A stretch of 64,000 nucleotides of DNA from Clostridiales bacterium PH28_bin88. GTDB lineage: Bacteria; Bacillota; PH28-bin88. Numbering within the stretch: position 1 is the stretch's first letter; each line of letters starts with the position of its first letter. The translations under genes were made by a program, and so were the position numbers. The stretch is from NCBI GenBank assembly GCA_000987045.1, contig LAKY01000053.1, positions 38,849 to 102,848 of the forward strand, read 5' to 3'. The notes below the pieces were generated by a model. The model was not told the DNA's origin. It did not search any database and saw only the letters and a list, made by a program, of their open reading frames with translations. Below, piece by piece: positions 33,498 to 41,920 of the stretch.

Positions 33498-34728
33498 GCG
33501 GGTAATGGCGCTGCTGGTAGTCCTGGCCTTACTGGCGACCCAGAGCGGCTGCTGGAGCCGTAAGGAGGTCGAGGACCTGGCCATCGGCAGCGCCCTGGGG
33601 ATCGACAGGGTGGAAGTAGAGGGCCGGCCCAAGTGGCGGGTGGCTATCCAGATCGTGCGCCCGGGGGAAATGGGCGCCGGGGGCGGGCAGCAGGGAGGGG
33701 GCGGGGCAGGCGGTAAGCCCGTCTGGCTGGCCTCGGCCCTGGGTGATACCCTCGAAGACGCGATCACCAACATGAAAACCCGCAGCCCGAGGCAGTTGTT
33801 CCTGGCCCACGCCAACCTGGTTGTGCTGGGCGAACGCGTGGCCCGGGAAGGAGTCCACGAGGTGGTCGACATCATTTTGAGGGAGCGCGACCTCCGCCTG
33901 CGGGTGTGGGTGCTGGTGGCCAAAGGGGAAGCGTTGGATATCCTGCGGGCGGAACCGGAACTGGAAAAACTGCCCTCGGAAGAGATGATGGGGATCATCA
34001 CCAACACCCAGCCCAAAGTGAGCAAGGCCTTGGTGGTCGATACAAAGGACTTTATCAACCAGCTCGCGGCCCCGGGACGGGACCCGGTGGCCTCCAAGGT
34101 GCAGGTGTTCACCCCTATGGAGGAACGGCCCACGGGCGGCGGGGAGCCCCAGGCCCCCCGGGGGATGGAAAAAGAGGTTAAACCGGTGGTGCGCCTCACC
34201 GGCGCGGCGGTGTTCCGGGGTGACCGCCTGACGGGGTGGATGGGCGACCGGGAGACCAAGGGCTACCTTTATGTGATCAACAAGGCCGAGGGGGGGATCA
34301 TTCCAGTCAGGATCCACGGGCACCAGGAAAAAGACATCTCCTTCATGATGACCAGGTCCAAAAGCAAGATTACCCCGGAGGTCCGGGACGGCAGGATCGC
34401 CTTCGCCGTTGAAATCAAGGCCGAGGGCGACCTGGGGGAACACCAGGAGACCCATCAGATAGCCAAGCCCGGCACCATCAAGTCCCTGGAGAAAGACGTG
34501 ACGCAGGAGATAAAGAAGATGGTGGAAGAAAGCATCAGAATGGCCCAGCAAGACTTCGGGGCGGACATCTTCGGCTTCGGAGAGCGCCTGCACAAGAAAT
34601 ATCCTAAGGTGTGGAAGGAAATTGAAAAGGACTGGCGGGACATCTACCCCGCCGTGGAGGTAACCGTCAGCGTGGAGGCCAAGATCCGCCGCACAGGCAT
34701 GATCGGCGACTCCCCGGTGATAAAATAG
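33484..34728 (+). CDS. Germinant receptor C subunit lipoprotein (Ger(x)C family)
   Basis: Lipoprotein of 414 residues. Signal peptide with lipobox ending in SGC (LALLATQSGC), then WSRKEVEDLAIGSALGIDRV as in all GerC proteins. The C-terminal Ger(x)C domain ends with VWKEIEKDWRDIYPAVEVTV. A Gly/Gln-rich insert (GAGGGQQGGGGAGG, about residue 60) is unusual and probably a flexible loop. Together with the A and B subunits it forms the germinant receptor in the spore inner membrane. Confidence 0.94.
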   Translation: MLAGKRVMALLVVLALLATQSGCWSRKEVEDLAIGSALGIDRVEVEGRPKWRVAIQIVRPGEMGAGGGQQGGGGAGGKPVWLASALGDTLEDAITNMKTRSPRQLFLAHANLVVLGERVAREGVHEVVDIILRERDLRLRVWVLVAKGEALDILRAEPELEKLPSEEMMGIITNTQPKVSKALVVDTKDFINQLAAPGRDPVASKVQVFTPMEERPTGGGEPQAPRGMEKEVKPVVRLTGAAVFRGDRLTGWMGDRETKGYLYVINKAEGGIIPVRIHGHQEKDISFMMTRSKSKITPEVRDGRIAFAVEIKAEGDLGEHQETHQIAKPGTIKSLEKDVTQEIKKMVEESIRMAQQDFGADIFGFGERLHKKYPKVWKEIEKDWRDIYPAVEVTVSVEAKIRRTGMIGDSPVIK

Positions 34729-34855
34729 TCGTCAGTCGTTGGGAAGAGGTCGTCAAATCAGTCGGCAGTCCTCGGGCAGCAGTCGTCGGGAGAGAACCAG
34801 AAGCGGTACTATATCCTGCTACCTGCTACCAGACGACCGACGACCGAATTCGCGG
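34727..34855 (+). repeat. Dispersed GTCGTC-rich intergenic repeat, copy 2
   Basis: Contains GTCGTCAGTCGTTGGG, then CAGTCGTCGGGAGAGAACCA, TACTATATCCTGCTACCTG and GACGACCGACGACCG. The order of blocks is the same as in the copy at 1777-1853 (minus), with an extra GTCGTC unit at the front. It separates the GerC and GerD-like genes. Confidence 0.7.
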
Positions 34856-34898
34856 GGCAAACTTGATGAAAGCGCCAGGGGAAAAGGAGGGTAAATGA

Positions 34899-35132
34899 GT
34901 GCTGCTGTTACTCTTGTTGGTTTTTGGGGGGATTATCGCCCTGGAGGTGCCGGGGCTGGTGCGAAAACAGATGTGGGGTGAACTGGCGGCCTTCGGGTTT
35001 CTGCTGGCCCTGGGGATGGTGCTGAGCGTGGCCGAGGTGCTGGACATCCCCCTGCCCAACCCCACCAAGTTCATCGAAGCGGTGTTCAAGCCGGTGGCCG
35101 ACGCCATCGACAAGGCGCTGATGGTGAAATAA
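34899..35132 (+). CDS. Small two-helix membrane protein, germinant receptor D-subunit-like
   Basis: Protein of 77 residues with two predicted membrane helices (LLLLLLVFGGIIALEVPGL and LAAFGFLLALGMVLSVAEV) and a short amphipathic tail. Small two-helix D subunits are known in several ger operons, where they modulate receptor function; the size, topology and position after the C subunit fit. The start is GTG 34899 with AAGGAGGG eight bases before it. The R2 repeat stands between it and gerC. Confidence 0.75.
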   Translation: MLLLLLLVFGGIIALEVPGLVRKQMWGELAAFGFLLALGMVLSVAEVLDIPLPNPTKFIEAVFKPVADAIDKALMVK

Positions 35133-35142
35133 CAGCCATGTC

Positions 35143-35796
35143 TCATGAAGTGCCTTTGCGGGTAAGGGCTACCAGCAATGTGCCAGTTTCGAGTTTGATG
35201 CGGCCGGTGGGAGCGACCAGTTCGTTGCTGATTCCGGTCGTCTCCCCCATTCTGAGTGTCGCCTTGGAAAGGGGGTAGTAAAAGCCCTCCAGGTCGATGC
35301 CTTTGACGGTCGGGGTAAGCGGCAGTAGAGATACGGTGTCTCCGGTCTCTCCCATAACAGCAAAGGAGGCCGGGCCGGTTACCACCTGCGCCTCGTGGTT
35401 CTCGTCTACCAGCCGGACGCGGATTCCGCGAGAGGACCACGGGATCAGGAGGAGGATGTTGGCCAGGGTATGATCCAGCCTGTCACCCAGCGCACCCAAC
35501 AGTAATATTTCTCCGGCTCCCCGGAGAACCGCCTCTTCCAGGGCCAACTGGGTGTCCGTCTTGTCCTTTTCGCGGGGAAAGGCGCGGAACTCGCACCCTT
35601 TCGATCGCAAGGAGTCCTCTACCCTGGGGTCGATGGAATCCATGTCTCCGATGACCAGGTGGGGAACCACCCCCAGCTTGACGGCATGGTTGGCGCCTCC
35701 GTCAGCGCAGATTATGTAGTCCCCCGGTTGTAGTACTTTCGCGTGCCACTGGTAATCAACCATTTTACCCCCGGCGATGATCACAAAACGCCTCAT
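35143..35796 (-). CDS. thiN: Thiamin pyrophosphokinase
   Basis: Converts thiamin to thiamin pyrophosphate with ATP. Protein of 217 residues with ICADGGANHAVKLG, VIGDMDSID, EKDKTDTQLALEEA and GALGDRLDHTLAN in the catalytic domain and TTGISNELVAP in the C-terminal vitamin-binding domain. With thiCSGH and the HMP-type importer it gives the cell both synthesis and salvage. It stands convergent to the ger operon with no riboswitch of its own visible. Confidence 0.95.
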   Translation of the reverse strand: MRRFVIIAGGKMVDYQWHAKVLQPGDYIICADGGANHAVKLGVVPHLVIGDMDSIDPRVEDSLRSKGCEFRAFPREKDKTDTQLALEEAVLRGAGEILLLGALGDRLDHTLANILLLIPWSSRGIRVRLVDENHEAQVVTGPASFAVMGETGDTVSLLPLTPTVKGIDLEGFYYPLSKATLRMGETTGISNELVAPTGRIKLETGTLLVALTRKGTS

Positions 35797-35831
35797 TAAC
35801 CTGCTCCTTTTCCCGGAAATGAAACAACCTG

Positions 35832-37268
35832 TTATTTATGTTCTCTTTGCACCAGGATATCTCCTTCAAATTTTTCCCCTGTTCCCCTGCCAAATCCCAG
35901 ATACACAAAACCTTCTTTTTGAACCTCCGGCGGGTCGAGGGCATTGCGCCCGTCGACCAGAACGCGCCGGTTCATCACCGCGGCCATGGAGGCCAGGGGA
36001 AGGTGGGTAAATTCCTCCCACTCGGTCACCAGGACCAGCGCGTCACAGCCTTCTGCCAGGCTGATGACGTCTTCGGCGTACTCAATTTCCAGGTCGGGGT
36101 ACAAAGTGCGGCAATTGTTCATGGTCACCGGGTCGTAGGCCTTAACGCGGGCGCCCATGGACAGGAGCCTCCGGGCGATGTCCAGGGCAGGCGCGTCCCG
36201 CAGGTCATCGGTGTTGGGTTTGAAGGCCAACCCCAACAGCCCGATGGTGCAACCCCGCACGCCTTTCAGCGCGTGCTGCAGCTTTTCCACCGCCCGGAGA
36301 CGCTGGCGGCGGTTGACCTCCACGGCGCCCCGCAATACCGGCAGGTCGCAGGCGAACTCGCTGCCCATATTTAACAGGGCCGCGGTGTCTTTACCGAAGC
36401 AGCTTCCGCCCCAACCGATCCCCGCCCGGAGAAAGTGCTGGCCGATGCGGTGATCAAGCCCGATGGCCCGGGCCACCGCCGTGACATCAGCGCCGGTGTA
36501 ATCGCAGAGCCCCGCGATTTCGTTGATAAAACCGATTTTGGTAACCAGGAAGGCGTTGGCGGCGTACTTGATCATCTCGGCGGTAGTGATGTCAGAGGTA
36601 ATCAGCGCAGGAAACCCGTAACCGCCGGGGCGGGGACAAAACGGCGGCGGGACAAACTCCTGTTCCAGCACCGGCCGGTACAGCGCCGCCAAGGTCTCGG
36701 CAGCCGCCCTCTCTTCTACTCCTATCACGATGCGGTCAGGGTAGAGCATGTCCTGGACCGCCGAGCCTTCCCTGAGGAACTCGGGATTGGAGGCAACGGC
36801 AAAAGACGTGCTCCCCTTCCTGCCGGAGGCTTTTCGCAGGAGGTCCTTTACCATTTTCCCCGTACCGGCGGGTACGGTAGACTTAACAGCCACCACCCGG
36901 AACCTGTCGCCGGTCAGGTTTTTTCCTATCTTATCTGCCGCTTCCCGCACCTGGGACAGTTCTACTCTGCCGTCAGGCAGGGAAGGGGTACCCACCGCCA
37001 GGATGACGACGTCAGCCTGCTCCAGGTCAGTTTCGCCGCTCGTAGTAAAGGCAATGTTGCCGGCAGCAAGCCGTAACAGCTTATCCAACCCCGGCTCGAA
37101 GATACCCGTCTCCCCGCGCTTCATCGCCTCAATTTTACAAGTATTCTGGTCAATACAGGTGATCCGGTGGCCCAAAAAAGCCAGGCAAGCGCCGGTGGTC
37201 AGCCCCACGTAGCCGCTGCCTACAACACATACTCGGAAGGACTTTTGAGCCGGGTTTACACTAGTCAA
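35832..37268 (-). CDS. UDP-glucose 6-dehydrogenase family protein
   Basis: NAD-dependent oxidation of a nucleotide sugar (UDP-glucose most likely) to the uronate for exopolysaccharide. About 478 residues, slightly longer than typical. The N-terminal Rossmann motif is VCVVGSGYVGLTTGACLAFL, the catalytic cysteine lies in GWGGSCFGKDTAAL, and GLAFKPNTDDLRDAPAL marks the C-terminal domain. A Pro/Cys-rich insert (FVPPPFCPRPGGYGFP) is unusual. I chose TTG 37266-37268 behind AAAGGGGGA; an ATG exists at 37313. The neighbour upstream is a glycosyltransferase. Confidence 0.92.
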   Translation of the reverse strand: MTSVNPAQKSFRVCVVGSGYVGLTTGACLAFLGHRITCIDQNTCKIEAMKRGETGIFEPGLDKLLRLAAGNIAFTTSGETDLEQADVVILAVGTPSLPDGRVELSQVREAADKIGKNLTGDRFRVVAVKSTVPAGTGKMVKDLLRKASGRKGSTSFAVASNPEFLREGSAVQDMLYPDRIVIGVEERAAAETLAALYRPVLEQEFVPPPFCPRPGGYGFPALITSDITTAEMIKYAANAFLVTKIGFINEIAGLCDYTGADVTAVARAIGLDHRIGQHFLRAGIGWGGSCFGKDTAALLNMGSEFACDLPVLRGAVEVNRRQRLRAVEKLQHALKGVRGCTIGLLGLAFKPNTDDLRDAPALDIARRLLSMGARVKAYDPVTMNNCRTLYPDLEIEYAEDVISLAEGCDALVLVTEWEEFTHLPLASMAAVMNRRVLVDGRNALDPPEVQKEGFVYLGFGRGTGEKFEGDILVQREHK

Positions 37269-37321
37269 CTGCAAGTCCCCCTTTCTGACCCGCCCCACCC
37301 CCTCCACTGTCATGGAAAGTT

Positions 37322-38455
37322 TTACTTTCCACTACCGGAGAGCCCCCGGTAAATCCGGTCCAGTGTTTCCACTTTGTCCTCTAAAGAAAATAGCGAGACA
37401 GCCCTCTGGCGCCCCTGCAGCCCCATTTCCCTGGCCTGAACAGGGTTCTTTAAAAGGGCAAGGATGCGTTCAGCAAACTCCTGGTGATTCTGCGCCGGCG
37501 CCAGCCACCCGGTCACGCCGTCTACCACGACTTCTTTCAAGCCTCCCACAGGTGAGGCTACCACCGGCTTTCCCAGCAACATCCCCTCTGCCGCCACCCG
37601 GCCAAAAGGTTCAGCAAACACGGACGGCACCGCCAGGACGGCCACATTGGCCATCACCTCTTCTACGCGGTTACAAAATCCTAAAAAGCTCATGGTGTCC
37701 TTCAGCCCAAGTTTAACGGCCAACCCCACCAGCTTTTTTTTGTAACCGGTACCCCAGTCATCACCCGCGATGACCAACTTTACCCCGGGTATTCCCCTGA
37801 CCACCAGGACGGCGATGTGAAGGAGGTGTTCCAGTCCTTTGTGCGGCGCCAGGCTGCCCACATACCCCACCACGGGATGCTGCCCCGGCCCGGCGGAAGG
37901 TAGGGGCGGGACTTGAAAGCCGTTATACAACAGGGTTATCTTTGAGGATAACCCCTCTTCGAGAAATGCCCGCTCCACTGCTCTGGAAATCACCAGTACG
38001 TGATCCGCGGTATCATGTACAAGGCGCAGCACAGCGCTGCTCCCAGGGTATCGAGGTAAGATCTCCCGCACGTGCCAGACCACCGGTACCCCCATTTTTT
38101 TCGCGGTCAGGGCTTCCACGGGGTTGACAATGCTGTTCACGTGCACCACCGACGGCTTCACCTGCTGGATCGCCCGTCGAAAACCGTCCTCAGCGCCGCG
38201 TTTTCCAGCAGCCAGGTACGCCTCTCCGGCAGCCCCGCTGGAGGGATGGAGAAAGCCCCAAACAGGCTTGCCGGCGATCTGCACGGGAATACCTTTACTC
38301 CGCAAGGCGGCGCTCAACATGCCTTCGTTGGGGCAGGCCACGACGGGCTGGTACTTACCAGAAATTCCCTCTACCATGGACAGAAGGCTCTTGCATGCGC
38401 CTCCAAGAGTGGACGGGTAAGCGATGTGAGCGACAAAGAGGATGCGTCCCGCCAC
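37322..38455 (-). CDS. Glycosyltransferase family 4
   Basis: GT-B fold sugar transferase of 377 residues. N-terminal HIAYPSTLGGACKSLLSMVE (acceptor domain), then VGYVGSLAPHKGLEHLLHIA, and the C-terminal EX7E-type donor site in FAEPFGRVAAEGMLLGKPVV. It would act in cell-surface polysaccharide or glycan assembly with the UDP-sugar dehydrogenase encoded next. The 3' end contains a small palindrome, GGAAAGT-TTT-ACTTTCC (37314-37330), similar to the head of the R1 repeats but without the rest. Confidence 0.9.
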   Translation of the reverse strand: MAGRILFVAHIAYPSTLGGACKSLLSMVEGISGKYQPVVACPNEGMLSAALRSKGIPVQIAGKPVWGFLHPSSGAAGEAYLAAGKRGAEDGFRRAIQQVKPSVVHVNSIVNPVEALTAKKMGVPVVWHVREILPRYPGSSAVLRLVHDTADHVLVISRAVERAFLEEGLSSKITLLYNGFQVPPLPSAGPGQHPVVGYVGSLAPHKGLEHLLHIAVLVVRGIPGVKLVIAGDDWGTGYKKKLVGLAVKLGLKDTMSFLGFCNRVEEVMANVAVLAVPSVFAEPFGRVAAEGMLLGKPVVASPVGGLKEVVVDGVTGWLAPAQNHQEFAERILALLKNPVQAREMGLQGRQRAVSLFSLEDKVETLDRIYRGLSGSGK

Positions 38456-39243
38456 CCCGATACCCCCAGTCTGGTGTTTAACAGGTCACCCAGTTTAAAT
38501 CAGAACCCTGGTTTATTGTATGGATTGGGACAAAAATTGGTGCGCAAGAGACTTGTTTCCATGTAGTGAAGGAATTTGGCATGTGAAGGAGTACTTGGCT
38601 TGGCTTCGTTTGAGTCCTTTTGGTGCTTCCATATTGTGCTGCCGGAGCGGGGACCCACCATGCTCGACCGGAAAACCATACAGCAATCACCATTTAAGTT
38701 TCAACTACATAGGATGATAGTGGGATTACAGCCTGGGGATTCCTTTCCCGGGTAATGATATGGCATCCTTTTTAAACTTCCTCTGGCGGAGCAGCGTTGC
38801 CGGCAGCTTTCGGCCTGGATGACATACATGTCATGTAACCCGTCTAACTTTAGTTTTATGTTTCCCTTTTGGCGGGAAGAGGGGGATCCCCTCCCAGCGG
38901 TAAGGTATTCCTTGGCAATTCTCGGGCTCCGGTACTGGCCCGATTTAAAATAGATTACAAACAAATAGAAAATGATCGGCGCTGGCGCCGGGAGCAGCTA
39001 AGGACTACCTCCCGCTGGCGGGGAATTGCTGTTCCCTTTGAGATACAGGCGTGCGAAATAAGCGTACCCTTGTGCAAAACTTTGGTATGTCCACTCCAGG
39101 GATTTTTCAGGTTTCTGTTTTGTGGGAAAAGGTGTTTGATGGTATGCGTCAGGCCGGTTCCGGTTGGGCTATCGCATGACTGAATCTTGCGCATAGTTAT
39201 CTGGCGGACAAGCCCCCAAAAGCTTACCCGGTAAAGGGATGTT
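38456..39243. other. Long intergenic region, no supported gene
   Basis: About 790 bases with only short unsupported frames on both strands. Base composition is lower in GC than the surrounding genes. I see no tRNA, riboswitch, terminal inverted repeats or recognisable protein remnants. It may hold decayed coding sequence or promoter regions. Confidence 0.5.
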
Positions 39244-39270
39244 AATAAAAAAAGCCCATAGCCGGGCTTT
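39244..39270 (-). terminator. Terminator of the cooS-associated ABC operon
   Basis: Minus strand AAAGCCC-GGCTAT-GGGCTTT followed by TTTTATTAAC, about 20 bases past the ATPase stop. Confidence 0.85.
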
Positions 39271-39291
39271 AAGGAGAATGCCGGATAGGTT

Positions 39292-40083
39292 TCAGATACA
39301 GTAGTCCAGTACGTTTTCCGGTTTGAGCCGCAGTTCGCTGTAAACCTGGTCCCGTACCCGCAGGAAGTCAGGGTGGGTGCGGTCCCGGGGCCGGCCCATG
39401 GGAACCGGGACAATGCTCTTGATGCGGCCGGGGTGCGGGGTCATCACCGCGATGCGGTCGGCCAGGTAGACGGCCTCTTCAATGTCGTGGGTGACGAAGA
39501 CGATGGTCTTGCCCTTGTCCCGCCAGATGCGGGAGATTTCCTCCTGCAAACGGAAGCGGGTGATGGCGTCCAGGGCGCCCAGGGGTTCGTCCATGAAAAG
39601 GATGTCCGGATCCACTGCCAGCGCCCTGGCCAGCGCCACCCGCTGCTGCATGCCGCCGGAAAGCTCGTGGGGGTGGTTGTGGACGAACCTGTCCAGTCCT
39701 ACCATCGAGACATATTCCATGGCCCGGCTCCGCCTTTCTCTCCGGGGCACCCCCTGGACCTCCAACCCGTATTCCACGTTTCCCAGTACGCTGCGCCAGG
39801 GAAAGAGTCCATAGTTTTGAAAGAGGGTCAGGTACCTGGGGTCAGGACCGGCCACCGGCTTGCCGTCAATCAACACCTCTCCCCGGCTGGGACGGACAAA
39901 CCCGGCCATGATGTGCAGCAAGGTACTCTTCCCGCAGCCGCTGGGGCCCAGCAGGCACATGAATTCGCCCTCCCGGACCTGCAGATCCATACCTGCCAGG
40001 GCATGGACGTGTTCCCCCTGCCGGTTGCGGTAGGTCTTTTGTAAGTTAGATACCAGGATTTTGACAATACCGGTTTCCTTCAT
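39292..40083 (-). CDS. ABC transporter ATP-binding protein, NitT/TauT family
   Basis: ATPase of 263 residues of the nitrate/sulfonate/taurine importer subfamily. Walker A GPSGCGKST, signature LSGGMQQRVALARAL, Walker B DILFMDEPLGALD, switch THDIEEA. The start overlaps the permease stop by four bases. It is the last gene of the cooS-led operon. The ligand is undetermined. Confidence 0.93.
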   Translation of the reverse strand: MKETGIVKILVSNLQKTYRNRQGEHVHALAGMDLQVREGEFMCLLGPSGCGKSTLLHIMAGFVRPSRGEVLIDGKPVAGPDPRYLTLFQNYGLFPWRSVLGNVEYGLEVQGVPRRERRSRAMEYVSMVGLDRFVHNHPHELSGGMQQRVALARALAVDPDILFMDEPLGALDAITRFRLQEEISRIWRDKGKTIVFVTHDIEEAVYLADRIAVMTPHPGRIKSIVPVPMGRPRDRTHPDFLRVRDQVYSELRLKPENVLDYCI

Positions 40084-40868
40084 GCCTGTTCACCTGCCTG
40101 GTAGCGGGACCCGAGGCCCCACCTGGTGTTGAGTTTTCTCTCCAGGTACCCAATTAGCCGGTCGATGCAAAGGCCCAGAACTCCGATCACCAGCATGCCC
40201 ACGATGACCAGTTCAGTGCGCAGTTGGTTCCTGGCATCCACGATGAGGAAGCCCAGGCCTGAACGGACCCCCATCATCTCTCCGGCCACCAGGAAAACCC
40301 AGGCGGAACCCAGCGCGATGTGCAGCCCGATGGTAATATAGGGAAACGCCGCCGGGATTACCACCTTCCGCAGGATATCCCGCTCCGGTGTACCGAAGTT
40401 TTGGGCTACCTTGAGGTATACCGGGTCTACGTTTTTTACCGCCGCCACCGTGGACAGCAGGATGGGATAGAAAGCGGCGATAAAGATAATTACTATGGCC
40501 GGCGCGTCCCCGGTGCCAAACCACAGGCCGATCAGGGGGAACCAGGCGATGGGCGAGATGGGCCGCAACACCTGGACCAGAGGGTCGAAGGCCGTCCACA
40601 AACGCCCGTACCAACCGAAAACCAATCCCAGGGGTATCGCCAGCAAGGCCGCCGACAGGTAGCCGGCGAGGAACCGGAACAGGCTGACCAGGATGTATGT
40701 CCCCAGTTCCCCGGTACTGGCGGTTTCCAACATTCCCCCGGCGACCCGGAGGGGCGGCGGAAACAGGTAGGGTTCATAAATCCCCAGGGAGGCCACCAGT
40801 TGCCAGAGCCCGATCAGCCCGGCAAAAGCGACCAGGGGCAGGATGATTTTCTCTGCAGCCAGTCTCAT
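40080..40868 (-). CDS. ABC transporter permease, NitT/TauT family
   Basis: Permease of 262 residues with about six helices and the cytoplasmic EAA loop (FGTPERDILRKVVIPAAFPY). LVQVLRPISPIAWFPLIGLW is characteristic of the SsuC/TauC/NrtB group. It begins one base after the binding-protein gene ends (40870). Confidence 0.93.
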   Translation of the reverse strand: MRLAAEKIILPLVAFAGLIGLWQLVASLGIYEPYLFPPPLRVAGGMLETASTGELGTYILVSLFRFLAGYLSAALLAIPLGLVFGWYGRLWTAFDPLVQVLRPISPIAWFPLIGLWFGTGDAPAIVIIFIAAFYPILLSTVAAVKNVDPVYLKVAQNFGTPERDILRKVVIPAAFPYITIGLHIALGSAWVFLVAGEMMGVRSGLGFLIVDARNQLRTELVIVGMLVIGVLGLCIDRLIGYLERKLNTRWGLGSRYQAGEQA

Positions 40869-40869
40869 C

Positions 40870-41874
40870 CTATTTCACCTTTTGATAAGCCTTGATAGCG
40901 TAAGCCGGGTTCACCAGGTTCTGGATGTCCACCTGGCTCCCCAGCAGGGTACCCGCTTTGCCGTTCCAGGGCAGTTCCAGGAGGTAATCCTGGAGGCGGT
41001 TGAATTCTTCCGCCTTGGGTGTCAGGTTGCTGTAATCGATCCACTCCAGGGACATCTCCCACAGTTCCGGCTTGATCTTCATGTATTGCTGCGCGATGCC
41101 GATGGCTTCCGGCTGTTTCTCCTGGATAAACCGGCCCGCTTTTGCCAGGCTGTCCACCAGTTCCTGTACCGCTGCGCCGTTCTGCTCAGTAAACTTGGGG
41201 TTAATTACCAGTCCGCAGCAGATCCAGCCCGGCCAGATTTCCTGAGCCCTGAGCAGGACCTTCCCCTGCCCGCCCGCCACCGCCTGGGCGCCGAAGGGCT
41301 CAGCCACTATGTATCCTGCCACCTCGCCCCTGGCCAGAGCCGCCGGCATGTCGGGCGGCGCCATCTCCAGCTTGTCAACTTCTTCGTAGTTAATGCCTTT
41401 GTCCTTTAACGCCTTGTATAACAAAATGTTATGGCCGGAGAGCCGGTGGGGTATAGCCACCGTCTTTCCCTTCAGGTCTTCCAGTTTCTCTATGCCGTTG
41501 GCTGTTACCAGCACGTCTCCGTTGGTATGGCTCAAGGCCACTACCTGGGTGGGGATGCCCCGCTGCTGGCTGACCATGGCCAGTTCAAACATGGTGATGG
41601 CCGCCTGTACCTTGCCGCCGTTCAAGGCATCGGTGAGTTCCGGCCAGGAGCTGAACGGCACCAGCTCCAGGCTGAAGTTCCGGTAAGCGGCCCCGTCCAG
41701 CTTGTCCGCCACCACCAGGGGCAGGGAGTGGGTGATAGGCAGGTACCCTACCTTGATCACCGGCTGGTCACCGGACGGTTTTCCTGCCTCCCCGGCCGGT
41801 TTTCCCCCGCACCCCGCAAGAACCAGCGCCAGGACCAGGGTGATTAGCCCGAGTAAAACAAGTCTTCCCTTCAT
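40870..41874 (-). CDS. Substrate-binding lipoprotein, NitT/TauT family
   Basis: Binding protein of 334 residues. Signal peptide with lipobox LVLAGC, then KVGYLPITHSLPLVVADKLD as in the NrtA/SsuA group; VALSHTNGDVLV and AGYIVAEPFGAQAVAG line the predicted cleft. Not ThiY-like, and no riboswitch precedes it. It starts 46 bases after the cooS stop, so its expression is probably tied to CO dehydrogenase. The ligand (for example bicarbonate, formate-like or sulfonate anions) is unknown. Confidence 0.9.
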   Translation of the reverse strand: MKGRLVLLGLITLVLALVLAGCGGKPAGEAGKPSGDQPVIKVGYLPITHSLPLVVADKLDGAAYRNFSLELVPFSSWPELTDALNGGKVQAAITMFELAMVSQQRGIPTQVVALSHTNGDVLVTANGIEKLEDLKGKTVAIPHRLSGHNILLYKALKDKGINYEEVDKLEMAPPDMPAALARGEVAGYIVAEPFGAQAVAGGQGKVLLRAQEIWPGWICCGLVINPKFTEQNGAAVQELVDSLAKAGRFIQEKQPEAIGIAQQYMKIKPELWEMSLEWIDYSNLTPKAEEFNRLQDYLLELPWNGKAGTLLGSQVDIQNLVNPAYAIKAYQKVK

Positions 41875-41920
41875 CGTATAGTTCCTCCTCTAGGGATACC
41901 TTGATGCAAAACAAGCTGTT

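Noticed and set aside
38520..39183. Several 60-100 codon frames in the long gap before the ABC operon
   Set aside because: No ribosome sites, overlapping frames on both strands and no recognisable domains.
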